Origin: SIG598 sp045580875
GTDB taxonomy: Bacteria > Bacillota > Clostridia > Oscillospirales > Acutalibacteraceae
Assembly: GCA_045580875.1 (NCBI GenBank)
Contig: JAZNOP010000005.1
Coordinates: 7,501 to 71,500, forward strand
Direction: 5' to 3'
Length of the DNA: 64,000 nucleotides
The translations under genes and the position numbers were made by a program. Shown here piece by piece: positions 10,270 to 18,983 of this stretch. The notes beneath the pieces were generated by a model, which was not told the origin of the DNA, searched no databases, and saw only the letters and a program-made list of their open reading frames with translations. How positions within the stretch are numbered: position 1 is the first letter of the stretch; each line of letters begins with the position of its first letter.

Positions 10270-10274
10270 AACGG

Positions 10275-12035
10275 TTAGTCTATAGCGTACTTGATGCGGT
10301 AATAATCGTAATTTTCCTTGAATTCCTGAGCCTGTCCGGTTTTGATGGAATGCTGATATTCATGCATATCCATGCTCTCGTGAGCCATTTCGATCATGCA
10401 GCATGCGACATTCGAACAATGGTCGGATACTCTTTCGAGGTTGATAAGCATATCGGAAAGAACAAATCCGAGTTCGATTGTGCATTCGTTCTTCTGAAGA
10501 CGCTGAATATGACGCTTTTTGAGAGCATCACGAAGCTGGTCAATAACTTCCTCAAGGGGTTCAACGAGAATGGCATTATCGAGATTTTCGTCTTCAAATG
10601 TGGAAAGTGCAAGGGAGAGAATTTCGTTTACAGCACCGATAAGAACTGTAAGCTCACGACGTGCTTCGTCAGAGAAATTCAGCTTCTTGTCGTTAATTTC
10701 CTCTGCTGATTCAACAAGGTTTACAGCATGGTCAGAAATTCTTTCGAAGTCACCGATAATATGAAGAAGCTTTGTGGCGTCAGCACTGTCACGCTCAGCC
10801 ATTGTCTGACTGCAGAGCTTGACGAGATAAGTGCCGAGGTTGTCCTCGTACTTGTCAACAGCGGTCTCCATAGCGCGGATTTCTTCAGCTTCCTTTTCGT
10901 TGTAGTTGCCGACAAGAGCAGCTGCGCGGATAAGAGAGTCGACAGCTATCTTTGCCATTGAGCGTGCAACGGTCTTACAATGCTCGATAGCTACAGCAGG
11001 GGTGTTGAGCAGACGATCGTCAAGAAGCTGAGTCTGATCGGTGCCGCGCTTGTCCTTTACGACAGCGCAGGCGAGTTTTTCAAGCTGTTTGCTGAACGGC
11101 ATGATAAGAGCGAGTGCTATAATTTTGAATACTGTATGGACGATTGCAACTCCGACAGGATCGATGCTGGGAGAAGTTGCAGGGTTGATCAGTTCAGGCG
11201 CAAAAATGCCGCAGAGAATGTAATATATAGGAAGAAGAATGAGTGTTGCAATAAGGTTGAAGCTGAGATGAACAACAGCAGCTCTCTTTGCGTTTCTGGT
11301 AGCGCCTATGGAAGATATCATTGCGCTTACGCAGGTGCCGATGTTCTGACCCATGATAACAGGTACAGCAGTAGCAAATGTAACACTGCCTGTAAGCGTA
11401 AGTGCCTGCAGAATACCGACAGATGCAGAAGATGACTGAATAACAGCAGTAAAAATAGTACCGACAAGAACACCGAGTATCGGGTTTGAGAAGAGGGTAA
11501 GTACACCGCGGAATGCTTCGTTTTCAGAAAGCGGTTCAACAGCGGCAGACATTGCCTCCATACCAAACATGAGAGTTGCGAAACCGAGAAGGACGAGACC
11601 TACGTCTTTGCGCTTCTGGCTCTTCATGAACATATACATGATTATACCCGCAAATGCGAGCAGCGGGGTAAAGGTGGCGGGTTTGAGCATCTGGATATAC
11701 CATGCATCGCCTTCGATACCGGTAAGGCTGAGGAGCCATGAGGTGACGCTGGTGCCAAGGTTGGCGCCAAATATAACGCCGATAGCCTGAGAAAGTGCCA
11801 TAACACCAGAGTTTACAAAACCAACAACCATAACAGTGGTGGCTGATGATGACTGAATGATGGCAGTTACAACCAGACCAAGGAAGAAGCCCTTCAACGG
11901 ACTTGAAGTGAGGTTTTCGAGAATAGTCTTAAGTTTGTTGCCGGCGCGCTTTTCAAGGGCATCGCCCATTACGCTCATACCGAAAAGGAAGAGAGCAAGG
12001 CCGCCAAGCAGAGAGAAAATATTTGTGAAACTCAT
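10275..12035 (-). CDS. Na+/phosphate cotransporter with C-terminal PhoU domain
   Basis: A 586-aa NptA/YjbB-type transporter. The membrane half holds the two inverted QSSSA repeats of the Na/Pi family (IQSSSATTVMVVGF and IQSSSASVGILQAL), which form the substrate site. From about residue 340 a soluble, helical PhoU-like region follows (SMAKIAVDSLIRAA, DFERISDHAVNLVE, LERVSDHCSNVAC), with the RxSDHxxN metal-binding pattern repeated. It should import phosphate with sodium and feed phosphate status to the downstream PhoR-like kinase. AGAGAGG precedes the ATG. An array of 11-bp repeats like a Pho box lies upstream. Confidence 0.92.
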   Translation of the reverse strand: MSFTNIFSLLGGLALFLFGMSVMGDALEKRAGNKLKTILENLTSSPLKGFFLGLVVTAIIQSSSATTVMVVGFVNSGVMALSQAIGVIFGANLGTSVTSWLLSLTGIEGDAWYIQMLKPATFTPLLAFAGIIMYMFMKSQKRKDVGLVLLGFATLMFGMEAMSAAVEPLSENEAFRGVLTLFSNPILGVLVGTIFTAVIQSSSASVGILQALTLTGSVTFATAVPVIMGQNIGTCVSAMISSIGATRNAKRAAVVHLSFNLIATLILLPIYYILCGIFAPELINPATSPSIDPVGVAIVHTVFKIIALALIMPFSKQLEKLACAVVKDKRGTDQTQLLDDRLLNTPAVAIEHCKTVARSMAKIAVDSLIRAAALVGNYNEKEAEEIRAMETAVDKYEDNLGTYLVKLCSQTMAERDSADATKLLHIIGDFERISDHAVNLVESAEEINDKKLNFSDEARRELTVLIGAVNEILSLALSTFEDENLDNAILVEPLEEVIDQLRDALKKRHIQRLQKNECTIELGFVLSDMLINLERVSDHCSNVACCMIEMAHESMDMHEYQHSIKTGQAQEFKENYDYYRIKYAID

Positions 12036-12094
12036 TTTTTTACCTCTCTAATCTTTGTTTTTAAATCATGTGAACGACACACAAATTCAAATTA

Positions 12095-12149
12095 AGTATA
12101 CATAGGTAATGTAAAATCTAAAATCGTGTTTTGTTAAATCCATGTTAAA
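12095..12149 (-). promoter_or_regulatory. Pho-box-like operator and -10 of the Na/Pi cotransporter-phoR operon
   Basis: On the minus strand two exact TTTAACA elements (12,132-12,149) are followed at 11-bp spacing by a degenerate unit and then TTTTACA (12,110-12,116). TATACT (12,095-12,100) lies just downstream as the likely -10. TTAACA-like hexamers repeated every 11 bp are the known PhoP-binding pattern of Bacillus. A phosphate-starvation operator is inferred from this match and the transporter behind it. No good -35 is visible, as expected for an activated promoter. Confidence 0.65.
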
Positions 12150-12307
12150 TTATTTGTTTTTGTGACAAAGATATACAATTTCAACATAACTTAAACTGGC
12201 TTGCCTGAAAATATTGATTTTATATTTTTCTTCAATATATTGTGTTTTTCGGCGTGTTGTGATAATATTTATACGTATATCTTAAAAACTGCAGAGGAGT
12301 GTGATTT

Positions 12308-13441
12308 ATGAAAATTCTTAAACTTGTTCACACTGCCGATCTTCACCTCGGCTCACATTTTTCATCAACTCCGGAGATTGCGGCAAAGCGCAAGCTTGAG
12401 CAGGTGCAGTCTCTGCGTGATATAGTTAAGGTCTGCCATGAAAAAGAAGCAGCGGCACTTCTTATTGCCGGTGATCTTTTTGATTCTGTACGTGTTGACT
12501 CTCAGCTGCTTGCAGAGGTGCAGAGTATTCTCGGAGACAGCGGTGTGTATGTATACATTTCGCCCGGCAATCATGACCCTGCGACACCTGATTCATCGTA
12601 CCTGGCATCGGAATGGCCGGAGAATGTGCATATATTCACCGGAGGTCTCGAGTGTGTTGAGGTACCGGGTTCAGGCGGAGCTTATATATGGGGTCTTGGA
12701 TTCCGGCACTCACACGAGGTTGACAGCCTGCTTGAGGATTTTACTCCGCATGACGGCAAGATAAACATTCTGCTTATGCACAGTGAGGTTATGCCGGACG
12801 GAGCAGCGGAAAGCCGATACAATCCGATTTCGCATGACCGCCTGATTTCACTCGGTATGGATTACTGCGCACTCGGTCATATACACAAGCCGAATACATT
12901 CAGCTACGGTGAGCGTATGTACTGCTCGCCCGGCTGTCCCTCGGCCCGCGGTTTTGATGAGCCCGGAGAGCATGGTGTGTATGCCGGCTATGTTGGCTGC
13001 AATTTTGCAAGCATGAGCTTTGTGCCGCTTAACTGCCGTCGATATTATACAGATAAAGTTGATGTTTCCGGCTGTGAGGTTGTGGCTGATTTTGCATCAA
13101 GAATCACCGCAGCGCTCCAGAAAACTGTGGGAAGCGATTACAAGGATCAGATATACGATATTACTCTGTGCGGAGCTCTCAGCAAGGGTGTAATGCCTGA
13201 CACTCCGTCGATTGCCAAGGTTCTCATGGATGAGCTGCATTATATCAGATTAACTGATATAACCACAACTGAGCTTGATATCGATACACTGATGAAGGAT
13301 AATTCACTGCGCGGTTCCTTCGTACGCACAATAGTTAACCGCATGGAACAGGACGGGAAGAACAGAGACCTGTATCTGCGTGCGCTTCTTTACGGTCTGC
13401 GAGCCTTTGATGGGGAGGTCAGAGTGCATGAAGATTACTGA
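12308..13441 (+). CDS. SbcD/YhaO-like DNA repair exonuclease (Mre11 family)
   Basis: A 377-aa calcineurin-like phosphoesterase of the Mre11/SbcD family, the nuclease that cuts DNA hairpins and protein-blocked ends with its SMC-like partner. All metal-binding motifs are visible: HTADLHLGSH (residues 8-17), AGDLFDS, SPGNHDP, LMHSEV and ALGHIHKP. GAGGAGTG precedes the ATG. The gene overlaps the downstream ATPase gene by 14 bp, as expected for a two-subunit complex. Its length is closer to Bacillus YhaO than to E. coli SbcD. Confidence 0.9.
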   Translation: MKILKLVHTADLHLGSHFSSTPEIAAKRKLEQVQSLRDIVKVCHEKEAAALLIAGDLFDSVRVDSQLLAEVQSILGDSGVYVYISPGNHDPATPDSSYLASEWPENVHIFTGGLECVEVPGSGGAYIWGLGFRHSHEVDSLLEDFTPHDGKINILLMHSEVMPDGAAESRYNPISHDRLISLGMDYCALGHIHKPNTFSYGERMYCSPGCPSARGFDEPGEHGVYAGYVGCNFASMSFVPLNCRRYYTDKVDVSGCEVVADFASRITAALQKTVGSDYKDQIYDITLCGALSKGVMPDTPSIAKVLMDELHYIRLTDITTTELDIDTLMKDNSLRGSFVRTIVNRMEQDGKNRDLYLRALLYGLRAFDGEVRVHEDY

Positions 13442-15809
13442 GATAAATATTAAGGCATTTGGCAAGCTGCGCGGTGTAAAGATAACACCGATTGATGGCG
13501 TAAATATAATATACGGTGAGAATGAAGCAGGAAAGTCCACTGTCATGGCGTTTATTCTTGCCATGTTCTACGGTGTAGGAAAAGGAGAACAGCGCCATCG
13601 CTATGATCCGTGGTCGGGCGGAAAGAGCACCGGAATGATTACCTTCGAGCATGACGGCAAGGAGTATGCCCTTTCCCGTCAGTTTGGGGTAACGCGCTCA
13701 TCTGACCGAACCGAACTGTGGTGTACAACAAGCGGAGAAAAAATTGAACTGCCGGATAAGACTGAACCTGGTGAGTATCTTCTGGGAATCAATAAGGAGA
13801 CGTTCAGCAACTCGGTGTTTATCGGACAGGCAGGTACAGCAATAAACGGGGACAACAATGAGATTCTATCCAAGCTCACCAATCTGGCTGCATCGGGCGA
13901 TGAAACTGCATCAAAGACTGAGATTACCACACGTCTTAGTGAGGCTGCGGCATCGCTCAGGTCGAGACGTGCAAATGCTATTCTGCCGGCGCTTGAGAAG
14001 CAGCGTATGGCTCTGCTTGAAGAGCGTGCAGTTGTGGTAGGGCGTACATCTGAGGCGGATAACCTGCGCGATGATATCACCAGACTTTCGCACCGTCGCG
14101 ACCGCCTTTCGGGTGAGCTGGATATCATGCGTCGTCAGAACAGTCTGAGATCGGATATACGCAGACTGGCACTGCTTGATGATATTATTCAGAAAAAAGC
14201 TGCCTGTGATGATGCGCGTGCAAAATATGAAAAGCTTCATGAGATGATGTTCTCAGATGAGGGCGGACTGGATTCTCAGTTCCTTGAGGATGCACGCGGA
14301 CTTCTTGATGGGTATACAAGTCAGCAGGTTGCTATACGTGTAAAACAGGAACAGCTCGAAGGCTGTGACCGAAAGCTTGACAAGATCGACCGCAGTCCGC
14401 TCGAAAAACTCAGGGTTGTAAAGAAACACGTTCATGATATTTCAGAGTCACTCGATGATTACACTGCGCTTCGCACACGCCGGTCTGAGCTTGAGCGTGA
14501 ACTTGAAAACAAGCCGGAGAAGACTGAGCTGCCCGGCAATGTATATTCGATTATAATTGTTGCAGCAGCACTCGCGATGATACTTATCCTGCTTGGTATT
14601 GCATGGAGCCCGCTTTGCTACGTGTTTGCAGCACTTGTCGTGCTGGTGGCCGGTGCATATATCTTCATCAGCAAGAAGGGAATCTCATTCGAGGGACTTC
14701 CCGAGGATAATATTGAACTGCAGAATATCACTGCTGACATGAGAGAAATCAACCGCATAATGCGTCCGGTTCTCGATGAGATGGACGTTGGATCAATGGA
14801 CGAGCTCGAGACAGTTCTTCATGAGATTGACGGCGTTCATGGAAAGATAGCTGATCTTCAGCGCGAAAAGGAAGGTATTATTGAAGAACTTTCCTCCATG
14901 CGTGAAGAACTGGCGCAGATACTTCAGGCACTCAAGGATAAGCTTTATCCCTATAAGAATGTTTCTTCTGATGCAGAAGCTGTAAAAATTATTTCTGCAC
15001 TCGGACGTGCTCAGTGTGATCATGCAGCGCTTGAGTCAAAGTACAGGACTGAAGAAGCTTCCTATCTCTCTGCACTTGGAGAGATGGACTATGAGCTTGT
15101 ATGTGTTGAGGCTGAAGAGCTTCGCGGCAAGCTTGGCGAAAATGCAGGGTTGAGCGAGGAAACCTTCGATGCAGACCTTGAGGAAAATATAGCAGTGTGT
15201 GCAGAGGAACTGGATACAGTAAAGACCGATCTTGTACGAAAAGAGACCGAGCTTGAAATGATGAACAGCGATCCGCAGACACTGAACAAGCTTGTTGACG
15301 AAATAAAGCTTGTTACCTCACGTATCGACCGCTATGAGTTTGAATACAATGCCATTCAGGAAGCAATAGATGCTCTGGGTGTTGCATTTGAGTCAATGCA
15401 GAAGGACTTCGGTCCGATTATCAACTTTCGTGCAAGCAGAATAGTCGAATCGCTTACAGGGGAGAAGTATGGCTCGGTGCTTATTTCCGAAGCACTTGTT
15501 CCGTCGGTTGCAGAGCCGGGAGGAAGCATAAGAAGTGTCAATGCGCTAAGCGCAGGTACGGTGGATCAGATATACCTTGCGCTTCGCCTTGCTATATCCG
15601 GTATTCTTTCAGAAGAAAACCTGCCGCTGCTGCTTGACGATGCATTTGCGCAGTATGATGACAAACGCATGACAGATGCTATCCGTTACCTTGGAACAGA
15701 GAATGAGGCCGGACGTCTTGGACAGATAATGCTCTTTACCTGCCATGACCGCATACTTTATGCGGCAAAGGAGAACGGTCTGACACGCGGTATTGTTCGT
15801 CTGAAATAA
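13428..15809 (+). CDS. SbcC/YhaN-like SMC-type ATPase with internal membrane hairpin
   Basis: A 793-aa ATPase partnering the SbcD-like nuclease. The start is ATG at 13,428: GGGGAGG lies upstream and translation then opens directly on MKITEINIKAFGKLRG. An in-frame ATG at 13,410 would add only a short, unrelated leader. Walker A is YGENEAGKST (29-38). The C-terminal part has the signature ALSAGTVDQIYLALRL and Walker B LPLLLDDAFAQYDD. Between lie coiled coils. In the middle (roughly residues 370-425) are two adjacent strongly hydrophobic segments. Such a hairpin is known in YhaN-like proteins and is unlike SbcC, whose coils carry a zinc hook. Membrane attachment is inferred. Confidence 0.88.
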   Translation: MKITEINIKAFGKLRGVKITPIDGVNIIYGENEAGKSTVMAFILAMFYGVGKGEQRHRYDPWSGGKSTGMITFEHDGKEYALSRQFGVTRSSDRTELWCTTSGEKIELPDKTEPGEYLLGINKETFSNSVFIGQAGTAINGDNNEILSKLTNLAASGDETASKTEITTRLSEAAASLRSRRANAILPALEKQRMALLEERAVVVGRTSEADNLRDDITRLSHRRDRLSGELDIMRRQNSLRSDIRRLALLDDIIQKKAACDDARAKYEKLHEMMFSDEGGLDSQFLEDARGLLDGYTSQQVAIRVKQEQLEGCDRKLDKIDRSPLEKLRVVKKHVHDISESLDDYTALRTRRSELERELENKPEKTELPGNVYSIIIVAAALAMILILLGIAWSPLCYVFAALVVLVAGAYIFISKKGISFEGLPEDNIELQNITADMREINRIMRPVLDEMDVGSMDELETVLHEIDGVHGKIADLQREKEGIIEELSSMREELAQILQALKDKLYPYKNVSSDAEAVKIISALGRAQCDHAALESKYRTEEASYLSALGEMDYELVCVEAEELRGKLGENAGLSEETFDADLEENIAVCAEELDTVKTDLVRKETELEMMNSDPQTLNKLVDEIKLVTSRIDRYEFEYNAIQEAIDALGVAFESMQKDFGPIINFRASRIVESLTGEKYGSVLISEALVPSVAEPGGSIRSVNALSAGTVDQIYLALRLAISGILSEENLPLLLDDAFAQYDDKRMTDAIRYLGTENEAGRLGQIMLFTCHDRILYAAKENGLTRGIVRLK

Positions 15810-15815
15810 ATGAAA

Positions 15816-15869
15816 ACAGCAGAGTCCGGGTGCTTTCCGTTGATTGATCCGGATTCTGCTGTATTTTTA
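15816..15869 (+). terminator. Intrinsic terminator of the sbcDC-like pair
   Basis: A 14-bp stem with one G-T pair (15,816-15,829 with 15,849-15,862), followed by ATTTTTATT. It begins six bases after the stop codon. Confidence 0.85.
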
Positions 15870-15950
15870 TTGTCTTTTGTTATAACAAATGTATTTATCA
15901 AATTAAAAATTTATGCCCTTTTCCATTTTTGTAAAATTTTGAAAATAGCC

Positions 15951-15979
15951 TTTACTTTCGCGCAATATAGTGTTAAAAT
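15951..15979 (+). promoter_or_regulatory. Predicted sigma-A promoter of yerC operon
   Basis: TTTACT (15,951-15,956), 17 bp, TAAAAT (15,974-15,979). The short repeat GTTAAA-ATGTTAAATTGTTAAC overlaps and follows the -10 and could be an operator; this is inference. Confidence 0.5.
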
Positions 15980-16026
15980 GTTAAATTGTTAACGCATTAT
16001 ATAATTAAACTAATCAGAGGTGTAAT

Positions 16027-16353
16027 ATGGCTAGCGAAAATAAGGACAGAAATATTGATTTTATGCTTTCGGCAATTCTTAAGCTGGAAACACTTGATGA
16101 ATGCTATAAGTTCTTCGAGGATCTCTGCACAGGTCCTGAGCTCAAGGCAATGTCTCAGCGTGTAGCTGTTGCTCATATGCTCAAGAATGGCTGGGTTTAC
16201 AGTGAGATAGTCAGCAAGACCGGCGCATCCACTGCAACAATCAGCCGTGTCAGCCGCTCTCTTAATCAGTACAGCCGCGGCGGATATGATCTTGTGTTCG
16301 GCAGACTTTCTGAAGAAGAGCTTGCAATGCTTCCGCAGAAGAGTGAAGAATAA
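16027..16353 (+). CDS. YerC/YecD family TrpR-related DNA-binding protein
   Basis: A 108-aa all-helical protein of the TrpR-like YerC family. Residues 38-85 hold the family core: ELKAMSQRVAVAHMLKNG, then a helix-turn-helix GASTATISRVSRSL. A conserved tail with RGGYDLVF follows. YerC proteins are DNA-binding and TrpR-like in fold, but their effector and targets are not generally known. CAGAGGTG precedes the ATG. The stop overlaps the next ATG (TAATG), so the three genes to 17,977 look like one operon. Confidence 0.9.
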   Translation: MASENKDRNIDFMLSAILKLETLDECYKFFEDLCTGPELKAMSQRVAVAHMLKNGWVYSEIVSKTGASTATISRVSRSLNQYSRGGYDLVFGRLSEEELAMLPQKSEE

Positions 16354-17087
16354 TGAGCTACAGCGTTTTTGCGCAGTATTATGATGTTCTGACAGATAAC
16401 GTGGAATACAGTAAAAAGGCGCGGTACCTTGATGGTATCCTCCGGAAATACAAGCCCGGCTGCTCGCTGATCGTTGATCTTGCCTGTGGTACGGGCAGTC
16501 TTTCTGTCAGGCTTGCTGAAATGGGCTATGACGTTATCGGAGTGGATATATCACCGGATATGCTCATGGAAGCACGAATGAAGTCCCCGCCTGAGATACT
16601 GTATCTCTGTCAGCCGATGCAGAAGCTTGACCTGTACGGTACAGTTGATGCTGTGGTATGTGTGCTTGACAGTGTAAATCACGTTACGCAGCAGGAAGTG
16701 CTTCAGGAAGCGTTCAGGAGAGTTTCACTGTTCCTCGAACCTGACGGGGTGTTTGTTTTTGATGCGAATACGCCATACAAGCACAGCAGCGTACTTGCGT
16801 CAAATACATTTGTTTATGATACTGAAAAGGTGTTCTGTGTATGGCAGAATCAACCGGGAGAAGACGGTCTGGTCAGTATAAACCTGGATTTCTTTGAGAA
16901 TGAAGATGGTGTGTATTATCGCAGCAGTGAGAGTTTCTGCGAACGGGCTTATCCTCATGATCTGCTGAGTTCGATGATTGATGAGGCTGGTATGGAAATA
17001 TGTGAAGAATATGATGACTATACCGATTCAAAACCAGACGAACAGACCGAAAGAATAGTTTATATTTGCAGAAAGAAGGCGAAATAA
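16353..17087 (+). CDS. Class I SAM-dependent methyltransferase
   Basis: A 244-aa Rossmann-fold methyltransferase. Motif I is VDLACGTGSLSVRLAE (about residues 39-54), motif II VIGVDIS, and the acidic motif VVCVLDSVNHV. The family includes small-molecule methyltransferases of the YodH/CcbJ type; the substrate cannot be told. It starts on the TAATG overlap with yerC and ends on a TAATG overlap with hslO, which implies coupled translation. Confidence 0.85.
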   Translation: MSYSVFAQYYDVLTDNVEYSKKARYLDGILRKYKPGCSLIVDLACGTGSLSVRLAEMGYDVIGVDISPDMLMEARMKSPPEILYLCQPMQKLDLYGTVDAVVCVLDSVNHVTQQEVLQEAFRRVSLFLEPDGVFVFDANTPYKHSSVLASNTFVYDTEKVFCVWQNQPGEDGLVSINLDFFENEDGVYYRSSESFCERAYPHDLLSSMIDEAGMEICEEYDDYTDSKPDEQTERIVYICRKKAK

Positions 17088-17977
17088 TGGGACTCCTGCA
17101 GAAATGTATTACATCTGACGGTCTTGTAATGGCCGCTTTTTTGGATTCAACTGATATTGTACTGGAAGCACAGCGTATACATAAGTGCACACCGGTAGCA
17201 ATTGCTGCGCTTGGCAGACTGCTGACCGGAGCGTCGATTATGGGCAACAAGCTTAAAGAAGAAGAGGCTTCACTGACAGTAAGAGCCGGAGGAACAGGTC
17301 CGCTTGGTGCTCTTATTGCGGTATCTGACAGTGACGGCAATGTCCGTGGCTATGCGCAGAATCCCGGATTACTGCTTTCACCGGATGCTGAGGGCAGGCT
17401 TGATATTTCCGGTGCAGTAGGAAAGGATGGACAGCTTGCTGTCATTAAGGATTACGGCGCAGGTCAGCCGTGGTCGGCACAGATTCCTTTTGTCACGGGA
17501 GAGATATCAGAGGATATCACTGCGTATTATGCAATCAGCGAGCAGGTTGCAACAGTGCTTTCGCTTGGTGTTCATTTTGACAGGCTTTGGCATGTTGATT
17601 TTGCGGGCGGACTCATTATACAGCTTCTGCCTGCAGCGGACGAAAGAGAAATCGTCAAGCTTGAGGCAACGCTGAAAGGCATGCCTCCCGTTGAAGAGAT
17701 GATGGCGCAGGGAATGTCTGCGCGTGATATACTTACCCGTGCGCTGGAAGGTTTTGAGGTTGAGTTCTTTGATGAGGAGAAAACCTCATATCGCTGCAAC
17801 TGTTCTATTTCGCGTGTACGCCGTGCGCTGCTTACGCTTGGTGCGGAGGATATTCGCGGACTGGCAGGAGAAGATGATCACGCACAGATAGAATGTCACT
17901 TCTGCGACAAGAAGTATACCCTTTCAAAACAGGAGCTTCACGAACTTGCGTGTGTTGCTGAAGCGGCAAAACAGTAG
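17087..17977 (+). CDS. hslO: Hsp33 redox-regulated chaperone
   Basis: A 296-aa Hsp33. It holds unfolded proteins during oxidative stress and is switched on when its zinc-bound cysteines oxidize. The redox switch is complete: CNC near residue 243 and CHFC about 30 residues later, giving the CxC...CxxC pattern. The N-terminal chaperone domain carries GTGPLGALIAVSD. The start is ATG at 17,087, on the TAATG overlap; the longer reading from 17,066 would overlap the methyltransferase by 22 bp without a better ribosome site. Confidence 0.95.
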   Translation: MGLLQKCITSDGLVMAAFLDSTDIVLEAQRIHKCTPVAIAALGRLLTGASIMGNKLKEEEASLTVRAGGTGPLGALIAVSDSDGNVRGYAQNPGLLLSPDAEGRLDISGAVGKDGQLAVIKDYGAGQPWSAQIPFVTGEISEDITAYYAISEQVATVLSLGVHFDRLWHVDFAGGLIIQLLPAADEREIVKLEATLKGMPPVEEMMAQGMSARDILTRALEGFEVEFFDEEKTSYRCNCSISRVRRALLTLGAEDIRGLAGEDDHAQIECHFCDKKYTLSKQELHELACVAEAAKQ

Positions 17978-17997
17978 TATTCAATAATAAAAAAAAC

Positions 17998-18037
17998 AAC
18001 ACCGGTCAGTGCAAATGAGCATTGACCGGTGTTTTGT
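17998..18037. terminator. Bidirectional terminator between hslO and the response regulator
   Basis: A stem AACACCGGTCAGTGC pairing with GCATTGACCGGTGTT (one G-T pair), with an A run on one side and T residues on the other, between convergent genes. Confidence 0.9.
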
Positions 18038-18049
18038 AATATTTAAGAT

Positions 18050-18727
18050 TTATTGTGTAATGTCGGTAAGTCTGTATCCGACACCGCGTACAGTCTCAAC
18101 AAGCTCTCCGTTTTCTCCAAGCTTCTGACGCAGGGTTCTGATATGTACATCTACAGTACGGTTTTCACCGTCATAATCATATCCCCACACACTGCTGAGA
18201 ATAACGTCGCGCGTAAATACATTTCCAGGTTTTGATGCAAGCAGCATAAGAAGCTGATATTCTTTAAGAGTGAGGGAGACATTGCTGCCACCGGAGCGAA
18301 CACTTCTTCGCGCCGGACTTATCGTCAGTGTTCCAATGTGTATATCCTTGATGTTGGAGCGTGATTCAGCACGGCGTAGTACTGCCTTGACGCGGGATAT
18401 CAGCTCCATTATGCCAAAAGGCTTGACAACATAATCATCAGCACCGAGGTCAAGGCCGGTAACCTTGTCAAATTCAGAGCTTTTTGCCGTAAGAAGTATT
18501 ACCGGAAGCTCGAATGTAGCATTAACTGAGCGTAGCTTTTTCAGAATCTCAAGACCGTCTTCCTCGGGCAGCATAATATCGAGCAGCAGCAGGGAAGGAA
18601 TCTCATTTTCGAGCGCTTTCCAGAATTCTGAAGGACGCTCAAAACCGGCGGTCTCATATCCGGCGCTGCTAAGAGCGTAAGCTGTGAGCTCTCGTATATT
18701 GGTGTCATCTTCCAGCAGATATATCAT
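18050..18727 (-). CDS. PhoB/OmpR-family response regulator
   Basis: A 225-aa regulator. The receiver domain has the acidic pocket E6-D7-D8, the phospho-acceptor D50 (LLLLDIMLP), the Thr of ILLTAKS and the Lys of VVKPFG. The C-terminal winged helix has LTLKEYQLLMLLASKPG and the recognition region NRTVDVHIRTLRQKLG. This is the PhoB/RegX3 type. It has its own promoter and no kinase beside it. The PhoR-like kinase at 8.6 kb is the likely partner, which would let it bind the Pho-box-like array upstream of the Na/Pi cotransporter. The pairing is inference. GGAGGG precedes the ATG. Confidence 0.9.
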   Translation of the reverse strand: MIYLLEDDTNIRELTAYALSSAGYETAGFERPSEFWKALENEIPSLLLLDIMLPEEDGLEILKKLRSVNATFELPVILLTAKSSEFDKVTGLDLGADDYVVKPFGIMELISRVKAVLRRAESRSNIKDIHIGTLTISPARRSVRSGGSNVSLTLKEYQLLMLLASKPGNVFTRDVILSSVWGYDYDGENRTVDVHIRTLRQKLGENGELVETVRGVGYRLTDITQ

Positions 18728-18763
18728 GACTTACCCTCCGGTGCGAAACAGTTTGTTCAATTG

Positions 18764-18792
18764 ATTATAACACCTGTTAATTGACAAATCAA
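18764..18792 (-). promoter_or_regulatory. Predicted sigma-A promoter of the response regulator
   Basis: On the minus strand TTGATT (18,787-18,792), 17 bp, perfect TATAAT (18,764-18,769), about 37 bp before the ATG. Confidence 0.7.
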
Positions 18793-18855
18793 GTTCTACA
18801 AAAATTCGGAATATTGTGTATATGTTGATATAATCATACATTTAGGGGCATTATA

Positions 18856-18884
18856 TTGACAAAATGTTATGATAAGGATATAAT
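18856..18884 (+). promoter_or_regulatory. Consensus sigma-A promoter of the LCP gene
   Basis: TTGACA (18,856-18,861), exactly 17 bp, TATAAT (18,879-18,884): a full consensus match. It leaves a leader of about 95 nt before the ATG at 18,984. Confidence 0.88.
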
Positions 18885-18983
18885 ATACAAATAAGTATAA
18901 TGTATAGCTATGCCCATATATTGCTTGTTTTAATATTAACGAAATCGAAAAATTTATGCCCTGTTAATATTGTGAGGTGCAAA

